Positions 52,708 to 62,709 are shown, counted from the stretch's first letter. The stretch is 64,000 nt of DNA from UBA1724 sp051884615 (GCA_051884615.1 JBJEVT010000016.1:1-64000); one strand, 5' to 3'. Notes: generated by a model not told the origin, from the letters alone. Translations and numbers: made by a program.

Positions 52708-53783
52708 CCAGACTTTCCTCCGTATCCCGGCTTCTGCCGGCCCTGCTGTTCCTCCCCTTCCTCCTGAGTGCCCAGACCCCCGCCCCGCCTCTGGGAGACG
52801 GCATCGGCATCTCCCCCGCGGTCCTGGAGAGCCTCGCGCCCCAGAAGCGGGATGACAACTCCTCCATCAGCCGCTGCAAGGGCCCCTTCCTCCGGGAGGA
52901 AGTGCGGGGCAAGCAGTCGGAATACCAGCTTTCCGCCGCCCTGACCATCGCCGGCCCCCACCGCCAGCCCACCGTCAGCCTGAAGACCCTGGAACGCCAG
53001 ACCCTGAGCATCGTCCGCGTCTACGAGGCCTATCTCCGCACCTTCATCCCCGGCGACGCCCCCAACCAGGGCACCTACGAATACCGCCGCCTGGAGGGGG
53101 AGACCTGGGAGGAGGAGGCAAAACCTCAAATCCGCTATGTGGACGGCGGGCCCCTGGCCAACACCAAGATCCTCCTGGACGGCATCCCCCTGGCCACCGA
53201 CGAGGACGGCGTGGTGCAGGACCCCGACAACCGCCTGGACCTCCTCTCCCGCTTCGACGCCCTGGGCAGCCGGAACAGCAAGCTCCACATCCAGGCCCAG
53301 GGCTACGGCGATCTGATCCTGCCCATGATGCGGACCATGCCCCAGCGGGCGGAAAACGACGAGCGCCGGCTGGAGGAGGACGAGGCAGGCGAGCTGCTTC
53401 TGGCATACGGGCTGGACTTCCGTCTCAGCCGGGGCAAGCCGGAGCAGGAGGCCCTGCGCTGCCGCGCCATCCTTCCCAAGGGCATGGTCTACGCCACCAC
53501 AGGGGAGGCCTTCCCCCTGACGGTGGAGGTCACCAACCAGGGCGCCACCCAGACCTCCTGCCTCATCGCCCGGAGCTTCTCCCGCACCGCGGGACTCCAC
53601 GGAAAGCTCTTCTACTTCGGGGCGATCCCCCCCGGAAAGACCGCCACCTTCACCCGTCTGATCACCATCTCCCCCCAGGAGAAAAGCAGCAAGGCCCACC
53701 TGGAAATCCGCTTCTCCGACAGCTGGAGCATCCCCCAGCAGCAGATTCGCCTGGAACTGCCCCTGATCCACGGAAATCTCTAG
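52704..53783 (+). CDS. exported protein with C-terminal Ig-like domain
   Basis: 359 residues with a signal peptide (1-24, ending LSAQ/T). The middle is unrecognised; residues ~265-350 form an Ig-like beta domain (AFPLTVEVTNQGATQTSCL...), similar to CARDB-like repeats. Translation is coupled to the coiled-coil gene (ATGA). The two secreted proteins lie inside the rhamnose cluster and may help with sugar uptake or binding at the cell surface, but that is a guess. Confidence 0.65.
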   Translation: MTRLSSVSRLLPALLFLPFLLSAQTPAPPLGDGIGISPAVLESLAPQKRDDNSSISRCKGPFLREEVRGKQSEYQLSAALTIAGPHRQPTVSLKTLERQTLSIVRVYEAYLRTFIPGDAPNQGTYEYRRLEGETWEEEAKPQIRYVDGGPLANTKILLDGIPLATDEDGVVQDPDNRLDLLSRFDALGSRNSKLHIQAQGYGDLILPMMRTMPQRAENDERRLEEDEAGELLLAYGLDFRLSRGKPEQEALRCRAILPKGMVYATTGEAFPLTVEVTNQGATQTSCLIARSFSRTAGLHGKLFYFGAIPPGKTATFTRLITISPQEKSSKAHLEIRFSDSWSIPQQQIRLELPLIHGNL

Positions 53784-53833
53784 CCCCCCTCCATTTCCCC
53801 ACTCCCCACTCCAACCCCATCCCCTGACACGAT

Positions 53834-55126
53834 ATGATGAACTTCATCCCCATGACCGACGCCGAAGTCCAGCAACGCTATGAACTGGCGAAGAAATCCT
53901 TCGCCGACATGGGCGTGGACACCGAAAAGGCTCTCGACACCCTCGCCAGCACCCCCATCTCCCTCCACTGCTGGCAGGGAGACGACGTCCACGGCTTCGA
54001 AGTCCACGAGGGCGCCGTCAGCGGCGGCGGCATCATGAGCACCGGCAACTACCCCGGCTGCGCCACCTCCCCGGAACAGCTGCGCTGCGACGCGGAAACC
54101 GCCCTGAAACTCATCCCCGGCAAAAAGCGCTTCAACCTCCACGCCATCTACGCGGAGACCGATGGCAAGGTGGTGGACCGGGACCAGATCACCCCCGAGC
54201 ACTTCGCCCGCTGGATGGCATGGGCGAAGGAACAGAACGTGGCGCTGGATTTCAATCCCTCCTTCTTCGCCCATCCCCTGGCGGACTCCGGATACACCCT
54301 CTCCAACCGGGATGACAAAATCCGGGATTTCTGGGTGCGCCATGACAAGCAGTGCCGCCTCATCGCCGCCGAAATGGGCAAGGCCCAGGGCTCTCCCTGC
54401 ATCGTCAACCACTGGGTGCCCGACGGGGCCAAGGACCAGCCCGTGGACCGCCTCACCCCGCGGAAACTCCTCAAGGACTCCTACGACCGCATCTTCGCCG
54501 AAACCATGGACCCCGCCTGCATCCGGGACGGCGTGGAAAGCAAGGTCTTCGGCATCGGCCTGGAAGACTACACCGTGGGCTCCCACGAGTTCTACATGAA
54601 CTATGTGGCCACCCGCCCCCAGAAGGACGTGATGATCACCTTCGACATGGGACACTTCCATCCCACCGAATCCATCCACGACAAGATCTCCTCCGTGGCG
54701 GTCTTCCAGGACGAACTCCTCCTCCACGTCTCCCGCCCCATCCGCTGGGACTCCGACCATGTGGTCAACTTCAACGACGACCTCCGCAACCTCTTCCTCC
54801 AGCTGGTGCGCTGCAACTTCCTCAAGAACACCTACCTGGCACTGGACTTCTTCGACGGCGCCATCGACCGCCTGGGCGCCTGGGTGGTGGGCACCCGCGC
54901 CGCCCAGAAGGCCCTCCTCTACGCCCTCCTGGAGCCCACCCCCATCCTGGACCAGTTCGAGAAGGACAACGACAACGCCATGAAGCTGGCGCTGCTGGAG
55001 GAGCTGAAGGGCGCTCCCTGGGAAGCCGTCTACGACGAGTTCTGCCGCCGCCAGGGCACTCCCGTGGGCAACGCCTGGATCAACCAGCTCTTCGACTACG
55101 ACCGCAAGGTGGCCCGCACCCGCTAG
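53834..55126 (+). CDS. rhaA: L-rhamnose isomerase
   Basis: Converts L-rhamnose to L-rhamnulose. The 430-residue product has the family's start SFADMGVDTEKALDTLASTPISLHCWQGDDV, the metal-site blocks HAIYAE, FNPSFFAHPLA and ITFDMGHFHPTE, and HVSRPIRWDSDHVV. All expected metal ligands seem present and the length is normal for RhaA. Acts upstream of RhaB in the cytoplasm. Confidence 0.95.
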   Translation: MMNFIPMTDAEVQQRYELAKKSFADMGVDTEKALDTLASTPISLHCWQGDDVHGFEVHEGAVSGGGIMSTGNYPGCATSPEQLRCDAETALKLIPGKKRFNLHAIYAETDGKVVDRDQITPEHFARWMAWAKEQNVALDFNPSFFAHPLADSGYTLSNRDDKIRDFWVRHDKQCRLIAAEMGKAQGSPCIVNHWVPDGAKDQPVDRLTPRKLLKDSYDRIFAETMDPACIRDGVESKVFGIGLEDYTVGSHEFYMNYVATRPQKDVMITFDMGHFHPTESIHDKISSVAVFQDELLLHVSRPIRWDSDHVVNFNDDLRNLFLQLVRCNFLKNTYLALDFFDGAIDRLGAWVVGTRAAQKALLYALLEPTPILDQFEKDNDNAMKLALLEELKGAPWEAVYDEFCRRQGTPVGNAWINQLFDYDRKVARTR

Positions 55127-55132
55127 TTCCCC

Positions 55133-55714
55133 ATGAAGAGCACCCCCGTCCAAGAGCCACGCCCCGCCGCCACCCGGCGCTACGCCATCTCGGTCATGTT
55201 CCGGGACCAGGTGGGGATTGTGGCCGATGTCGCCTCCGCCATCCAGCGCCTCCAGGGCAATCTTCTGGATGTGAGCCAGAGCGTCCTGCAGAACTACTTT
55301 TCCATGATTCTCCTGGTGGATTTCCATCAGGAGACCCGGGAGGAGCAGATTCTCCAGGCGCTCCGTTCCCTCGCCTCCCTCCAGGGCGCCTCCTTCGGCA
55401 TCCTGGCGTGTCCCGAGGCCGTCGAGGACGCCGTCCCCGTGTCCCGGGAGGACACCTACGTCCTCACCGCCTCCGGCCCGGACCGTCCCGGCATGGTGGC
55501 CTCCCTCTCCGCCTATCTGAAGGAGCGGAACATCAACATCGTGGATCTTTCCAGCCGCAGCCACGAGGGAATCTACACCATGATCTGGCAGATCCAGATC
55601 CCCCCCGCCCTGGATGTCCAGAAGTTGCAGAGGAGCATGCAGCTGGCTTTCCAGCCGCACATGGAAATCGGTCTGCGTCACGACGCCCTGTTCCGGGTGA
55701 CCAACGAAATCTGA
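55133..55714 (+). CDS. double ACT-domain protein (GcvR-like)
   Basis: 193 residues with two ACT domains: one from ~18 (VMFRDQVGIVADVASAIQRLQG) and one from ~105 (TASGPDRPGMVASLSAYLKE). ACT domains bind small ligands such as amino acids. This arrangement is that of GcvR-like regulators. It lies 6 nt after rhaA and is probably cotranscribed, so it may be a ligand sensor in this pathway. No DNA-binding domain. Confidence 0.8.
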   Translation: MKSTPVQEPRPAATRRYAISVMFRDQVGIVADVASAIQRLQGNLLDVSQSVLQNYFSMILLVDFHQETREEQILQALRSLASLQGASFGILACPEAVEDAVPVSREDTYVLTASGPDRPGMVASLSAYLKERNINIVDLSSRSHEGIYTMIWQIQIPPALDVQKLQRSMQLAFQPHMEIGLRHDALFRVTNEI

Positions 55715-55734
55715 TTTTTCCCCCGCCTCCTGTC

Positions 55735-55771
55735 GCCCCTTCCTCCCCCAAGGAAGGGGCAATTTCATTTT
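55735..55771 (+). terminator. hairpin with T-tract before the GH gene
   Basis: Arms GCCCCTTCCT (55735-55744) and AGGAAGGGGC (55751-55760), 6-nt loop, then AATTTCATTTT. It ends 6 nt before the ATG of the next gene. The arms match those of the hairpin at 39582-39609. Confidence 0.65.
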
Positions 55772-55776
55772 CCTCC

Positions 55777-58700
55777 ATGAAGCCTTTCCCCGTCCTGCCC
55801 CGCCTTTGTCTCTGCCTCGCCCTGGGAGGAACCCTCCTCCTCGCCCAGGAGCGCCCGGAAGCCCCCCTGCCCCTCTCCCTGCTGACCACAGGCGATGTCG
55901 CCCTCTCCCCCCTCCGCTCCGGGGAAGCCCGGACGCGTCGGGAGGAGGGCTATCGGCTGGAGGGAAGCCGCCTCCTGGACACGGTCTCCCTCTTCGGCGG
56001 CGACGCCCTGCCCGCCGCCGGGGATGTCCTTGCCCTCCGGGCGGCGGAGGGCGCCTCGGGCTTCTACAACATGAACCAGGACTGGGACACCTCCCGGATC
56101 CGGCAGCTGGAATTCACCCTGCGTGCCGACAAGCCCGGTTTTCTCCAGTTCTCCGGGAATCTCCTGAAGGACGGGAAGAAGAGCCCCTACCAGGCCGCCA
56201 TCCAATCCCTCATCCCCGACGGCGAATGGCACACCCTGGTCATCCCCACCGAGGACACCGCCTGGCAGGGCACCCTCACCAACTGGGAACTGCGCTGGAT
56301 GGGGGCGACGGACGCCCGCCTGGAACTCCAGGCCGTCGACGCCCTGCCGTTCCGCAACGCCTTCCCCAACGCCGCCCTCCGGCAGCCGGGCGCCCCCCTC
56401 GCCGCCCCCGTCCTCCGCCCCCGGGCGCAATGCCTCCTTTCCTGGCGGGGCGAAGAGCCCAACCCCGGCGTCCGCCTCCACTTCCTGGACCACCGCCTCC
56501 AGGAGATTCCCGGGACGGTCCAGGAGCTTCCCCCGGGCAGGCGGGAGCCCCTGGCGTTCACCACCCCCGAGGAGATGATTCTCACCTACGGCGAGCTCCT
56601 GGGGGAAGCCGACGGCGTGCCCGTCCTGGAGCAGACGGCCTACTGGACCCGCTTCGAGTCCCACGGAAAGTGGCGCGGCTCCTGGCTTTGGTTCCAGAAG
56701 GAGGAGGGGCCCAACTACTACAACATGTGGCTGGAGCGCACCTTCGACCTCCCGGAGGACCCGGAATACGCCGTCATGACCTACCTGGCGGACGACGTGG
56801 CCTTCCTCTACATCAACGGGCAGTATTGCGGCAAGAACGAGACCTGGCAGGTCCCCCAGCGCGCCAATCTCACCCATGTGCTGAAGAAGGGGCGCAATGT
56901 CATGAAGATCCGGGTCTACAACGGGGAGCAGGCCGCGGGCTTCGTCGCCGACGTCTATGTCCGGGCGGGCGGGAAGGACTACACCTTCGACACCGATGAA
57001 TCCTGGCGCTGCGAATCCAAGCTGAACCAGCCCCACACCATCCCCGACGTCGTGGAGGAGCCGGTGGTGGTCCTGGGCAATCCCCACGTCACCGCCCCCT
57101 GGAAGAACGGGGCGGGCTACCGGTATGCCGGCCCCCGGGGCATGCTCGCCCTGGAGGGCGACCCCGCCCCCGGCGTCTTCCAGGCCAAAGTCCTGGCCCT
57201 CCCCCCCGAGCCCCGCTCCCTCCTACGGATCACCTTCACCAGCACCGGGGAGGAAAAGCCGCCCCGGGAATATCTCCTCCCCCTCGCGCCGGACTCCTCC
57301 CGCTGGAAGGTGGGGGAGACCCTCGCCTTCTCCTATCCCGTCCCCCCCATGGAGGAGGGCACCTACCGCATCACCGTCGATGACGACTTCCTGGGCATCC
57401 AGGACGAACGCCCCCTGGGCGTCCTCGCCTCCCCTCCCCGCCCCGCCACCTCCTTCCTCAAGGCCGCCTTCCAGCAGGTCGGCACCCGCCCCGTCATCCG
57501 CCTGGGGGACAAGACCTTCAATCCCTGCTTCTGGCACTCCGTCTCCATGGTGCGGGGCCGCCGTTTCCAGGAAATGCCCCTGGCGCCCCAGGCCGGAATC
57601 CGCAACTACCGCCTGATCCTGGATCTGATGGAATGTTGGAAGGGACCGGAAACCTTCGACTACACCAAGCTGGAGGAGGCGGTGGACGCCATGCTGGGCG
57701 CCTGCCCCGAGGCGGTCTTCTCCCTCCACATCAACACCCAGATGCCCTCCTGGTGGCTGGACCAGAATCCCGACCAGGTCTGCACCTTCGCGGACGGCTC
57801 CCGCACCGGCGCCGACCGCTATATGCAGAGCCTGGCCTCCCGGAAGTGGAGGGAGGACGCCTCCTGGGCCATCCGGCAGGTCATCCGCCATCTGGAGACC
57901 CGCCCCTACGCCAACCGACTCTGGGGAATCTCCATCGCGGAGAACCACAACGGGGAATGGTTCTGGGCCTCCGAGGACAGCAACCGAAAGCGCTCCTGGG
58001 GCGGCTACAACCGCTGCGACCAGGAATATTTCCAGGAGTATCTCCAGCGGAAATACGGGAACGACCAGGCCCTCCGGGAGGCGTGGCGCGACCCGGAAGC
58101 CACATTGGACGCCCTGCCCGCGCTCCCCCATTGGCAGGACGCCCTCCATGCCTCCCTGGGAACCCTCCGGGACCCCGCCGCCGAACAACCCCTCATGGAC
58201 TGGCTGGAATCCCGGAACGACGCCCTGGCGGAAGCCATCTGCGCCTTCGCCCAGGCCATCAAGGAGGAATCCCGGGGGAATCTCCTGGCCGGCTTCTACT
58301 ACGGCTACCTCACGGAACTGGGATGCAACAACACCCTCCCCCTGGCCCTGGTGGGACACAACGGACTCCAGAAGGTCCTCCAATCCCCCCATGTGGATTT
58401 CCTGGGCGCCCCCTCCCGCTACCTGCAGCGCAAAATCGGGGACGCCGACGGCCTCATGCACCCCTGGAGCTCCCTCTCCCTCCACGGCGTGGTCACCTAC
58501 AACGAGATGGACTACCGCACCGCCTACTGCCGCCTCCCCGAGGCCAACCCCATGCGCCTCTATGTGGCGCAGGCATCCTCCGCCTATGAAAGCGTGGGCC
58601 AGCTGAACCGGGGCTTCGCCATGAACCTGGCCTGCGGCATCGGGGGATATTGGTACGACCTCACCGCCGGGGAGCTCTACGAGCCCGCCCTCCTGAAGCT

Positions 58701-59586
58701 CCTGCAGGAGCAGACCCGGGTCTGGGAGAAGCTCCCCCCCGTGCAGGGCGCCACCCCCTGCCAGGTGGCCATCGTGGGCAACAGCGAGAGCCACTACTAC
58801 ACCACGCCCCCCGACGGCCAGGGCATCTTCGCCCACGCCATCGAGGGACTCTTCGGCATCATGAACCAGCTTGCCATCCCCTTCGACAGCCTCCTCCTGG
58901 AGGACCTGCTGGATCCCGCCCTGTCCACGCCCCCCAGAAAACTCTATCTGATCCTGCCCACCCTGGTCCTCACCCGGGAGCAACGGGAGGGTCTGCTGGC
59001 CCGCTTCGCCCGGGAGAAGGCCACGGTGGTCTGGCTCTACGCCGCCGGCGCCGCCTATCCCGGCGCCGCCCCCTCCCCCGAAAGCAACGGGGATTTTCTG
59101 GGATTGCGCACCGTCCTCCTCCAGGAGGAAACCCGCCCCGCGGCCACCACCACGCCTCCCTTCGGGATCCTCCGCTGCGAAAACCGGGGAGCCTCCTCCG
59201 TCTGGTTCCCCCCCGTGGAGGGCTTCTCCCAGGTGGTGGCGCAGGATGACCGGGGAACCCCCTGGGTGGTGGGCAAGGAAATCCAGGGCGCCACCCACTA
59301 CTACTCCGCCTTGATGAACCTCCCCCGGGACTTCTACCAGCTCCTCCTCCGGAAAACCGGCGTCTGGCAATACGCCGACAACCAGGACGACGACCAGTTC
59401 TGGATCGGAAACGACCTCCTCTTCCTCTACACCAGGACCGGCGGCGACAAAACCCTCCAGCTCCCCCCGGACATGACCGCGGAAGCCATCCTGGGACCCT
59501 TCTCCGGAACCCTCACCCCCGAAAACAACTCCTTCCCCGCACTCCCCGCGCAAACCTACGGTTTTCTCTTGAAACCTTTGCCCTGA
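55777..59586 (+). CDS. exported GH42-like glycoside hydrolase
   Basis: 1269 residues with a signal peptide (1-23, ending LLLAQ). The N-terminal ~500 residues hold beta-domains, including a carbohydrate-binding-like stretch (YYNMWLERTFDLPEDPEYAVM). The catalytic TIM barrel resembles GH42 beta-galactosidases: candidate acid/base Glu722 in SIAENHNGEW and nucleophile Glu910 in TYNEMDYR, then a class-I-glutaminase-like trimerisation domain (KLYLILPTLVLTREQREGLL). Substrate not determined; position after the rhamnose genes suggests a rhamnose- or galactose-containing glycan. The start is set by the signal peptide; a hairpin lies just upstream. Confidence 0.78.
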   Translation: MKPFPVLPRLCLCLALGGTLLLAQERPEAPLPLSLLTTGDVALSPLRSGEARTRREEGYRLEGSRLLDTVSLFGGDALPAAGDVLALRAAEGASGFYNMNQDWDTSRIRQLEFTLRADKPGFLQFSGNLLKDGKKSPYQAAIQSLIPDGEWHTLVIPTEDTAWQGTLTNWELRWMGATDARLELQAVDALPFRNAFPNAALRQPGAPLAAPVLRPRAQCLLSWRGEEPNPGVRLHFLDHRLQEIPGTVQELPPGRREPLAFTTPEEMILTYGELLGEADGVPVLEQTAYWTRFESHGKWRGSWLWFQKEEGPNYYNMWLERTFDLPEDPEYAVMTYLADDVAFLYINGQYCGKNETWQVPQRANLTHVLKKGRNVMKIRVYNGEQAAGFVADVYVRAGGKDYTFDTDESWRCESKLNQPHTIPDVVEEPVVVLGNPHVTAPWKNGAGYRYAGPRGMLALEGDPAPGVFQAKVLALPPEPRSLLRITFTSTGEEKPPREYLLPLAPDSSRWKVGETLAFSYPVPPMEEGTYRITVDDDFLGIQDERPLGVLASPPRPATSFLKAAFQQVGTRPVIRLGDKTFNPCFWHSVSMVRGRRFQEMPLAPQAGIRNYRLILDLMECWKGPETFDYTKLEEAVDAMLGACPEAVFSLHINTQMPSWWLDQNPDQVCTFADGSRTGADRYMQSLASRKWREDASWAIRQVIRHLETRPYANRLWGISIAENHNGEWFWASEDSNRKRSWGGYNRCDQEYFQEYLQRKYGNDQALREAWRDPEATLDALPALPHWQDALHASLGTLRDPAAEQPLMDWLESRNDALAEAICAFAQAIKEESRGNLLAGFYYGYLTELGCNNTLPLALVGHNGLQKVLQSPHVDFLGAPSRYLQRKIGDADGLMHPWSSLSLHGVVTYNEMDYRTAYCRLPEANPMRLYVAQASSAYESVGQLNRGFAMNLACGIGGYWYDLTAGELYEPALLKLLQEQTRVWEKLPPVQGATPCQVAIVGNSESHYYTTPPDGQGIFAHAIEGLFGIMNQLAIPFDSLLLEDLLDPALSTPPRKLYLILPTLVLTREQREGLLARFAREKATVVWLYAAGAAYPGAAPSPESNGDFLGLRTVLLQEETRPAATTTPPFGILRCENRGASSVWFPPVEGFSQVVAQDDRGTPWVVGKEIQGATHYYSALMNLPRDFYQLLLRKTGVWQYADNQDDDQFWIGNDLLFLYTRTGGDKTLQLPPDMTAEAILGPFSGTLTPENNSFPALPAQTYGFLLKPLP

Positions 59587-59732
59587 GGGCAGTGTCCAAA
59601 CCCCCGATTCCCCTCGCCCGAAGCCCGGGGGAATCCCCATTCCCAAAGTTCCCTCCCCGCCTACGAAAATTCGGGATATATTACACACTCTGTTTCCTGG
59701 ATTTTCCTGGTATTCGACGCCCCCTCTCGCCC

Positions 59733-61691
59733 ATGATAAAAGAAATCAGCTATCGTCCCCGGAATCTGGCGCTTGCCGTGACCTGCAGCGGCATCCTCTT
59801 TCTGGCGGTGGGACTCTTCCTGGCGCAGTCCGGCCATGCCAAGGCCATGACCCCCGCCTGCATCAGCGCCGTGGTGACGGCGCTGATGGGGCTGCTGGCC
59901 GCCGGCCGGGTGATCTTCGAACGACGACAGCGCCAGGAGGAACGGGACGCGGCGGAATATCATCGCCAGCACGGCTCCACCGAACTGTTCGGGGACGCCG
60001 ACGAGGCCGTGCGCCTGGCCACCCGCGCCAACCAGCAGTTCACCAAGTATTTCATCCCCGTGGCCACCATCCTCATGGGTGTCTCCCTGGGCCTGGTGGT
60101 CCTGAACCGCTGGATCTCCCTCCGCTACCTGGACTACCAGTACACGGTGACGAATCCCCTCTCCCTGGCCATCCTGGCGTTCTGCTGCTGCATCGCCACC
60201 CTGGTGGCCGGCAGCTTCTTCATCGGCGTCTCCCGGGAACCCGGATGCCGGTGGATGCGCCCCGGCGCCGCCTGGCTCCTCCTCACCGGCTTCCTCTTCC
60301 TCCTGGGCAGCTTCATCTACTTCTGCCGCCATTTCCAGCGCTTCCAGGAAAGCATGGACCGCTCCCTCTCCAAGGCCGGGCTGGCGGTGCTGGCGGTGCT
60401 GGCGGCGGAGATGGTCCTCTCCTTCGTCATCGAATTCTACCGCCCCAGGATGCCCAACGAGGAGGAACGCCCCCTGCCGGAGAGCCGTCTCCTCTCCCTC
60501 TTCACGGAGCCGGGAAGCATGGCGCGGAACGTGGCCAACTCCCTGGACTACCAGTTCGGCTTCCGGGTCTCCGACGCCTGGTTCTACCACTTCCTGGAAC
60601 GCACCATCGTCCCCCTCTTCATGATCATGGTCCTGGCGTTCTGGCTCATGACCTGCATCGTGGTGGTGGATTCCTCCGAGACCGCCCTCCGGGAACGCTT
60701 CGGACGGGTGATTGACAACGAGCCCGTGGGCCCCGGCGTCTATTTCAAACTCCCCTATCCCTTCGAACACTTCTACCGCTTCTCCTCCGACAAGGTCCAG
60801 GAACTCACCATCGGCGGCCACGACGAGGAGGAACACCACGCCCCCAAGCCCAAGAAGGACGACGGGCACGGCCATGGACACGGCCAGGAGGAGGAGGAGC
60901 GGAACGAGGCCGTCATCCTCTGGAATGTGAAGGAAGACCACGCCGACGAGGGACACTTCCTGGTGGGCGCCAAGAACGTGGAGCGCCTGGAGCTCTCCAT
61001 CCAGGCCACCGCCCAGCAGATGGGACAGCAGGGCGTGGGCCTCTTCAGCGCCCACATCCCCCTCTTCTTCCGGGTGAAAAACCTCTTCAACTACGCCTAC
61101 AAGAACCGGAACGCCGCCGACATCCTGAAGAATCTCGCCCAGCGGGAACTCCTCCAGTACTTCATCCAGTGCGACTGGGCGGACCTGCTGGGGCCCGGAC
61201 GGGGCAAGGCCATGGACGTGCTCAAGACCCGGATCCAGGACGCCGCCGATGAAATGGAGCTGGGCGTGGAAGTGGTCTTCGTGGCCCTGACCGGCATCCA
61301 TCCCCCCTTCGGCGTGGGAGAATCCTTCGACCGCATCACCAGCGCCACCGTGGACCGGAAAAAGGCGGTGCAGGACGCCCGCACCGTGGCCAACAGCAAC
61401 CTGGTCATCTCCCAGTCCATCCAGCGGCAGATCCTCAACGAGGCCGGCGCCTACAAGGAAACCCAGGTGGTTTCCGCCCGCGCCGACGCCCAGCGCTACG
61501 CCGGACAGCTCCTCTGCTACCGCGCCGCCCCCAAGCAGTATATGCTCAACAGCTACTACGATGTCTTCCTCTCCGAGGGAGACGCCGTGCGGAAGTTCGT
61601 CATCACGGGCAACGCCGCGGACCAGGTCCTCTGGCTGAATCTGGACCGCAAGGTGAAAAACGGCCTCCTGGATCTGAACCTCTCCGAATAG
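59733..61691 (+). CDS. SPFH/band-7 membrane protein (HflK-like) with acidic/His insert
   Basis: 652 residues. About six hydrophobic segments in the first ~320 residues (first two at ~12-35 and 38-58), then an SPFH domain (SSETALRERFGRVIDNEPVGPGVYFKLPYPFE). The domain holds a ~30-residue insert (about 362-391) rich in His, Asp and Glu (HDEEEHH, then GHGHGHG), which could bind metal. The end is the HflK/C-type helix region with QRQILNEAGAYKETQVVSARADAQ. It is much longer than HflK (about 420). First gene of a three-gene operon. Confidence 0.82.
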   Translation: MIKEISYRPRNLALAVTCSGILFLAVGLFLAQSGHAKAMTPACISAVVTALMGLLAAGRVIFERRQRQEERDAAEYHRQHGSTELFGDADEAVRLATRANQQFTKYFIPVATILMGVSLGLVVLNRWISLRYLDYQYTVTNPLSLAILAFCCCIATLVAGSFFIGVSREPGCRWMRPGAAWLLLTGFLFLLGSFIYFCRHFQRFQESMDRSLSKAGLAVLAVLAAEMVLSFVIEFYRPRMPNEEERPLPESRLLSLFTEPGSMARNVANSLDYQFGFRVSDAWFYHFLERTIVPLFMIMVLAFWLMTCIVVVDSSETALRERFGRVIDNEPVGPGVYFKLPYPFEHFYRFSSDKVQELTIGGHDEEEHHAPKPKKDDGHGHGHGQEEEERNEAVILWNVKEDHADEGHFLVGAKNVERLELSIQATAQQMGQQGVGLFSAHIPLFFRVKNLFNYAYKNRNAADILKNLAQRELLQYFIQCDWADLLGPGRGKAMDVLKTRIQDAADEMELGVEVVFVALTGIHPPFGVGESFDRITSATVDRKKAVQDARTVANSNLVISQSIQRQILNEAGAYKETQVVSARADAQRYAGQLLCYRAAPKQYMLNSYYDVFLSEGDAVRKFVITGNAADQVLWLNLDRKVKNGLLDLNLSE

Positions 61692-61743
61692 GCCGCGCCA
61701 CCACCACCCCTTTCTCATTCCCGATCCCCCCTCCCCTCTCCAT

Positions 61744-62685
61744 ATGAACATGAAAGACGATACGCAGAAGAAGACGATGACGAAACACTGGCCGGTGGTG
61801 CTCCTGGCCCTGCTGGTGGTGGCCATCTTCCTGGTGGTCATGGTCACCTTCCAGGTGAAGGAAACGGAATACGCCCTCCTGAAGACCTACTCCGGGGAAC
61901 TGGTGGAATACGGCAGCGGACTCCATTTCCGCTGGCCCTTCGTCAACTCCATCTGGCGCCACGACAACCGCATCCAGTGCTACGAACTGGCCGTGGGACA
62001 CGACGAACAGTACATGACCAGCGACAACCAGCAGATCGTCATCTCCACCTACGTCCTCTGGAAGGTGGGAGACCCCAAGACCTTCCTGCGCTCCCTGGAT
62101 TCCACCGAGGCCGCCGAACGGAAGCTCTCCGACGAGGTCCGGGGCGCCCGCTCCGCCGTCATCTCCCGCTACGCCTTCTCCGACATGGTCAGCGAACAGG
62201 ACGGCACCAGCGTCCTGGCGCGCATCGAGGAGGAGATGCGGGAGGCCATCCATGACAGCGTGCTGAAGCAGTTCGGCATCGACATCGTCCGCATCGGCTT
62301 CCGCCAGCTGGGCTTCCCCGCCGCCGTCACCCAGAACATCTTCGCCGCCATGATCTCCGAGCGGGAGGCCAAGGCCAAGCGGTTCGAGGTGGAGGGACAG
62401 GCGGAGGCGGAGCGCATCCGCAGCGACGCCAACACCGAGGCCCAGAAGATGCTGGCCAAGGCGCAGGCCGAGGCCACCAAGATCCGCGGCGAGGGCGACG
62501 CCCAGGCCGCCGAAGCCTACCGGGTCTTCTCCCAGAACCCCGAACTGGCCAGCTTCCTGCGCAACCTGGACGCCCTGAAGGGAGCCCTGGGAGAAAAGGA
62601 CACCCTCATCCTGGACACCACCACCGCACCCTTCAACCTGCTGACCCCCCAGGCCCTGGACGCCCTCCAGAACAATCCGCAGTAG
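61744..62685 (+). CDS. HflC-like SPFH protein
   Basis: 313 residues with one N-terminal membrane helix (about 16-36, WPVVLLALLVVAIFLVVMV), then SPFH domain with ALLKTYSGELVEYGSGLHFRWP and the C-terminal helix EREAKAKRFEVEGQAEAERIR, which forms coiled coils in HflC. HflKC complexes modulate the FtsH protease in E. coli. Length is normal for HflC. It lies 52 nt after the long SPFH gene and 24 nt before the next one. Confidence 0.88.
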   Translation: MNMKDDTQKKTMTKHWPVVLLALLVVAIFLVVMVTFQVKETEYALLKTYSGELVEYGSGLHFRWPFVNSIWRHDNRIQCYELAVGHDEQYMTSDNQQIVISTYVLWKVGDPKTFLRSLDSTEAAERKLSDEVRGARSAVISRYAFSDMVSEQDGTSVLARIEEEMREAIHDSVLKQFGIDIVRIGFRQLGFPAAVTQNIFAAMISEREAKAKRFEVEGQAEAERIRSDANTEAQKMLAKAQAEATKIRGEGDAQAAEAYRVFSQNPELASFLRNLDALKGALGEKDTLILDTTTAPFNLLTPQALDALQNNPQ

Positions 62686-62709
62686 CCCCCGGCGGGAGGA
62701 GACATCACC

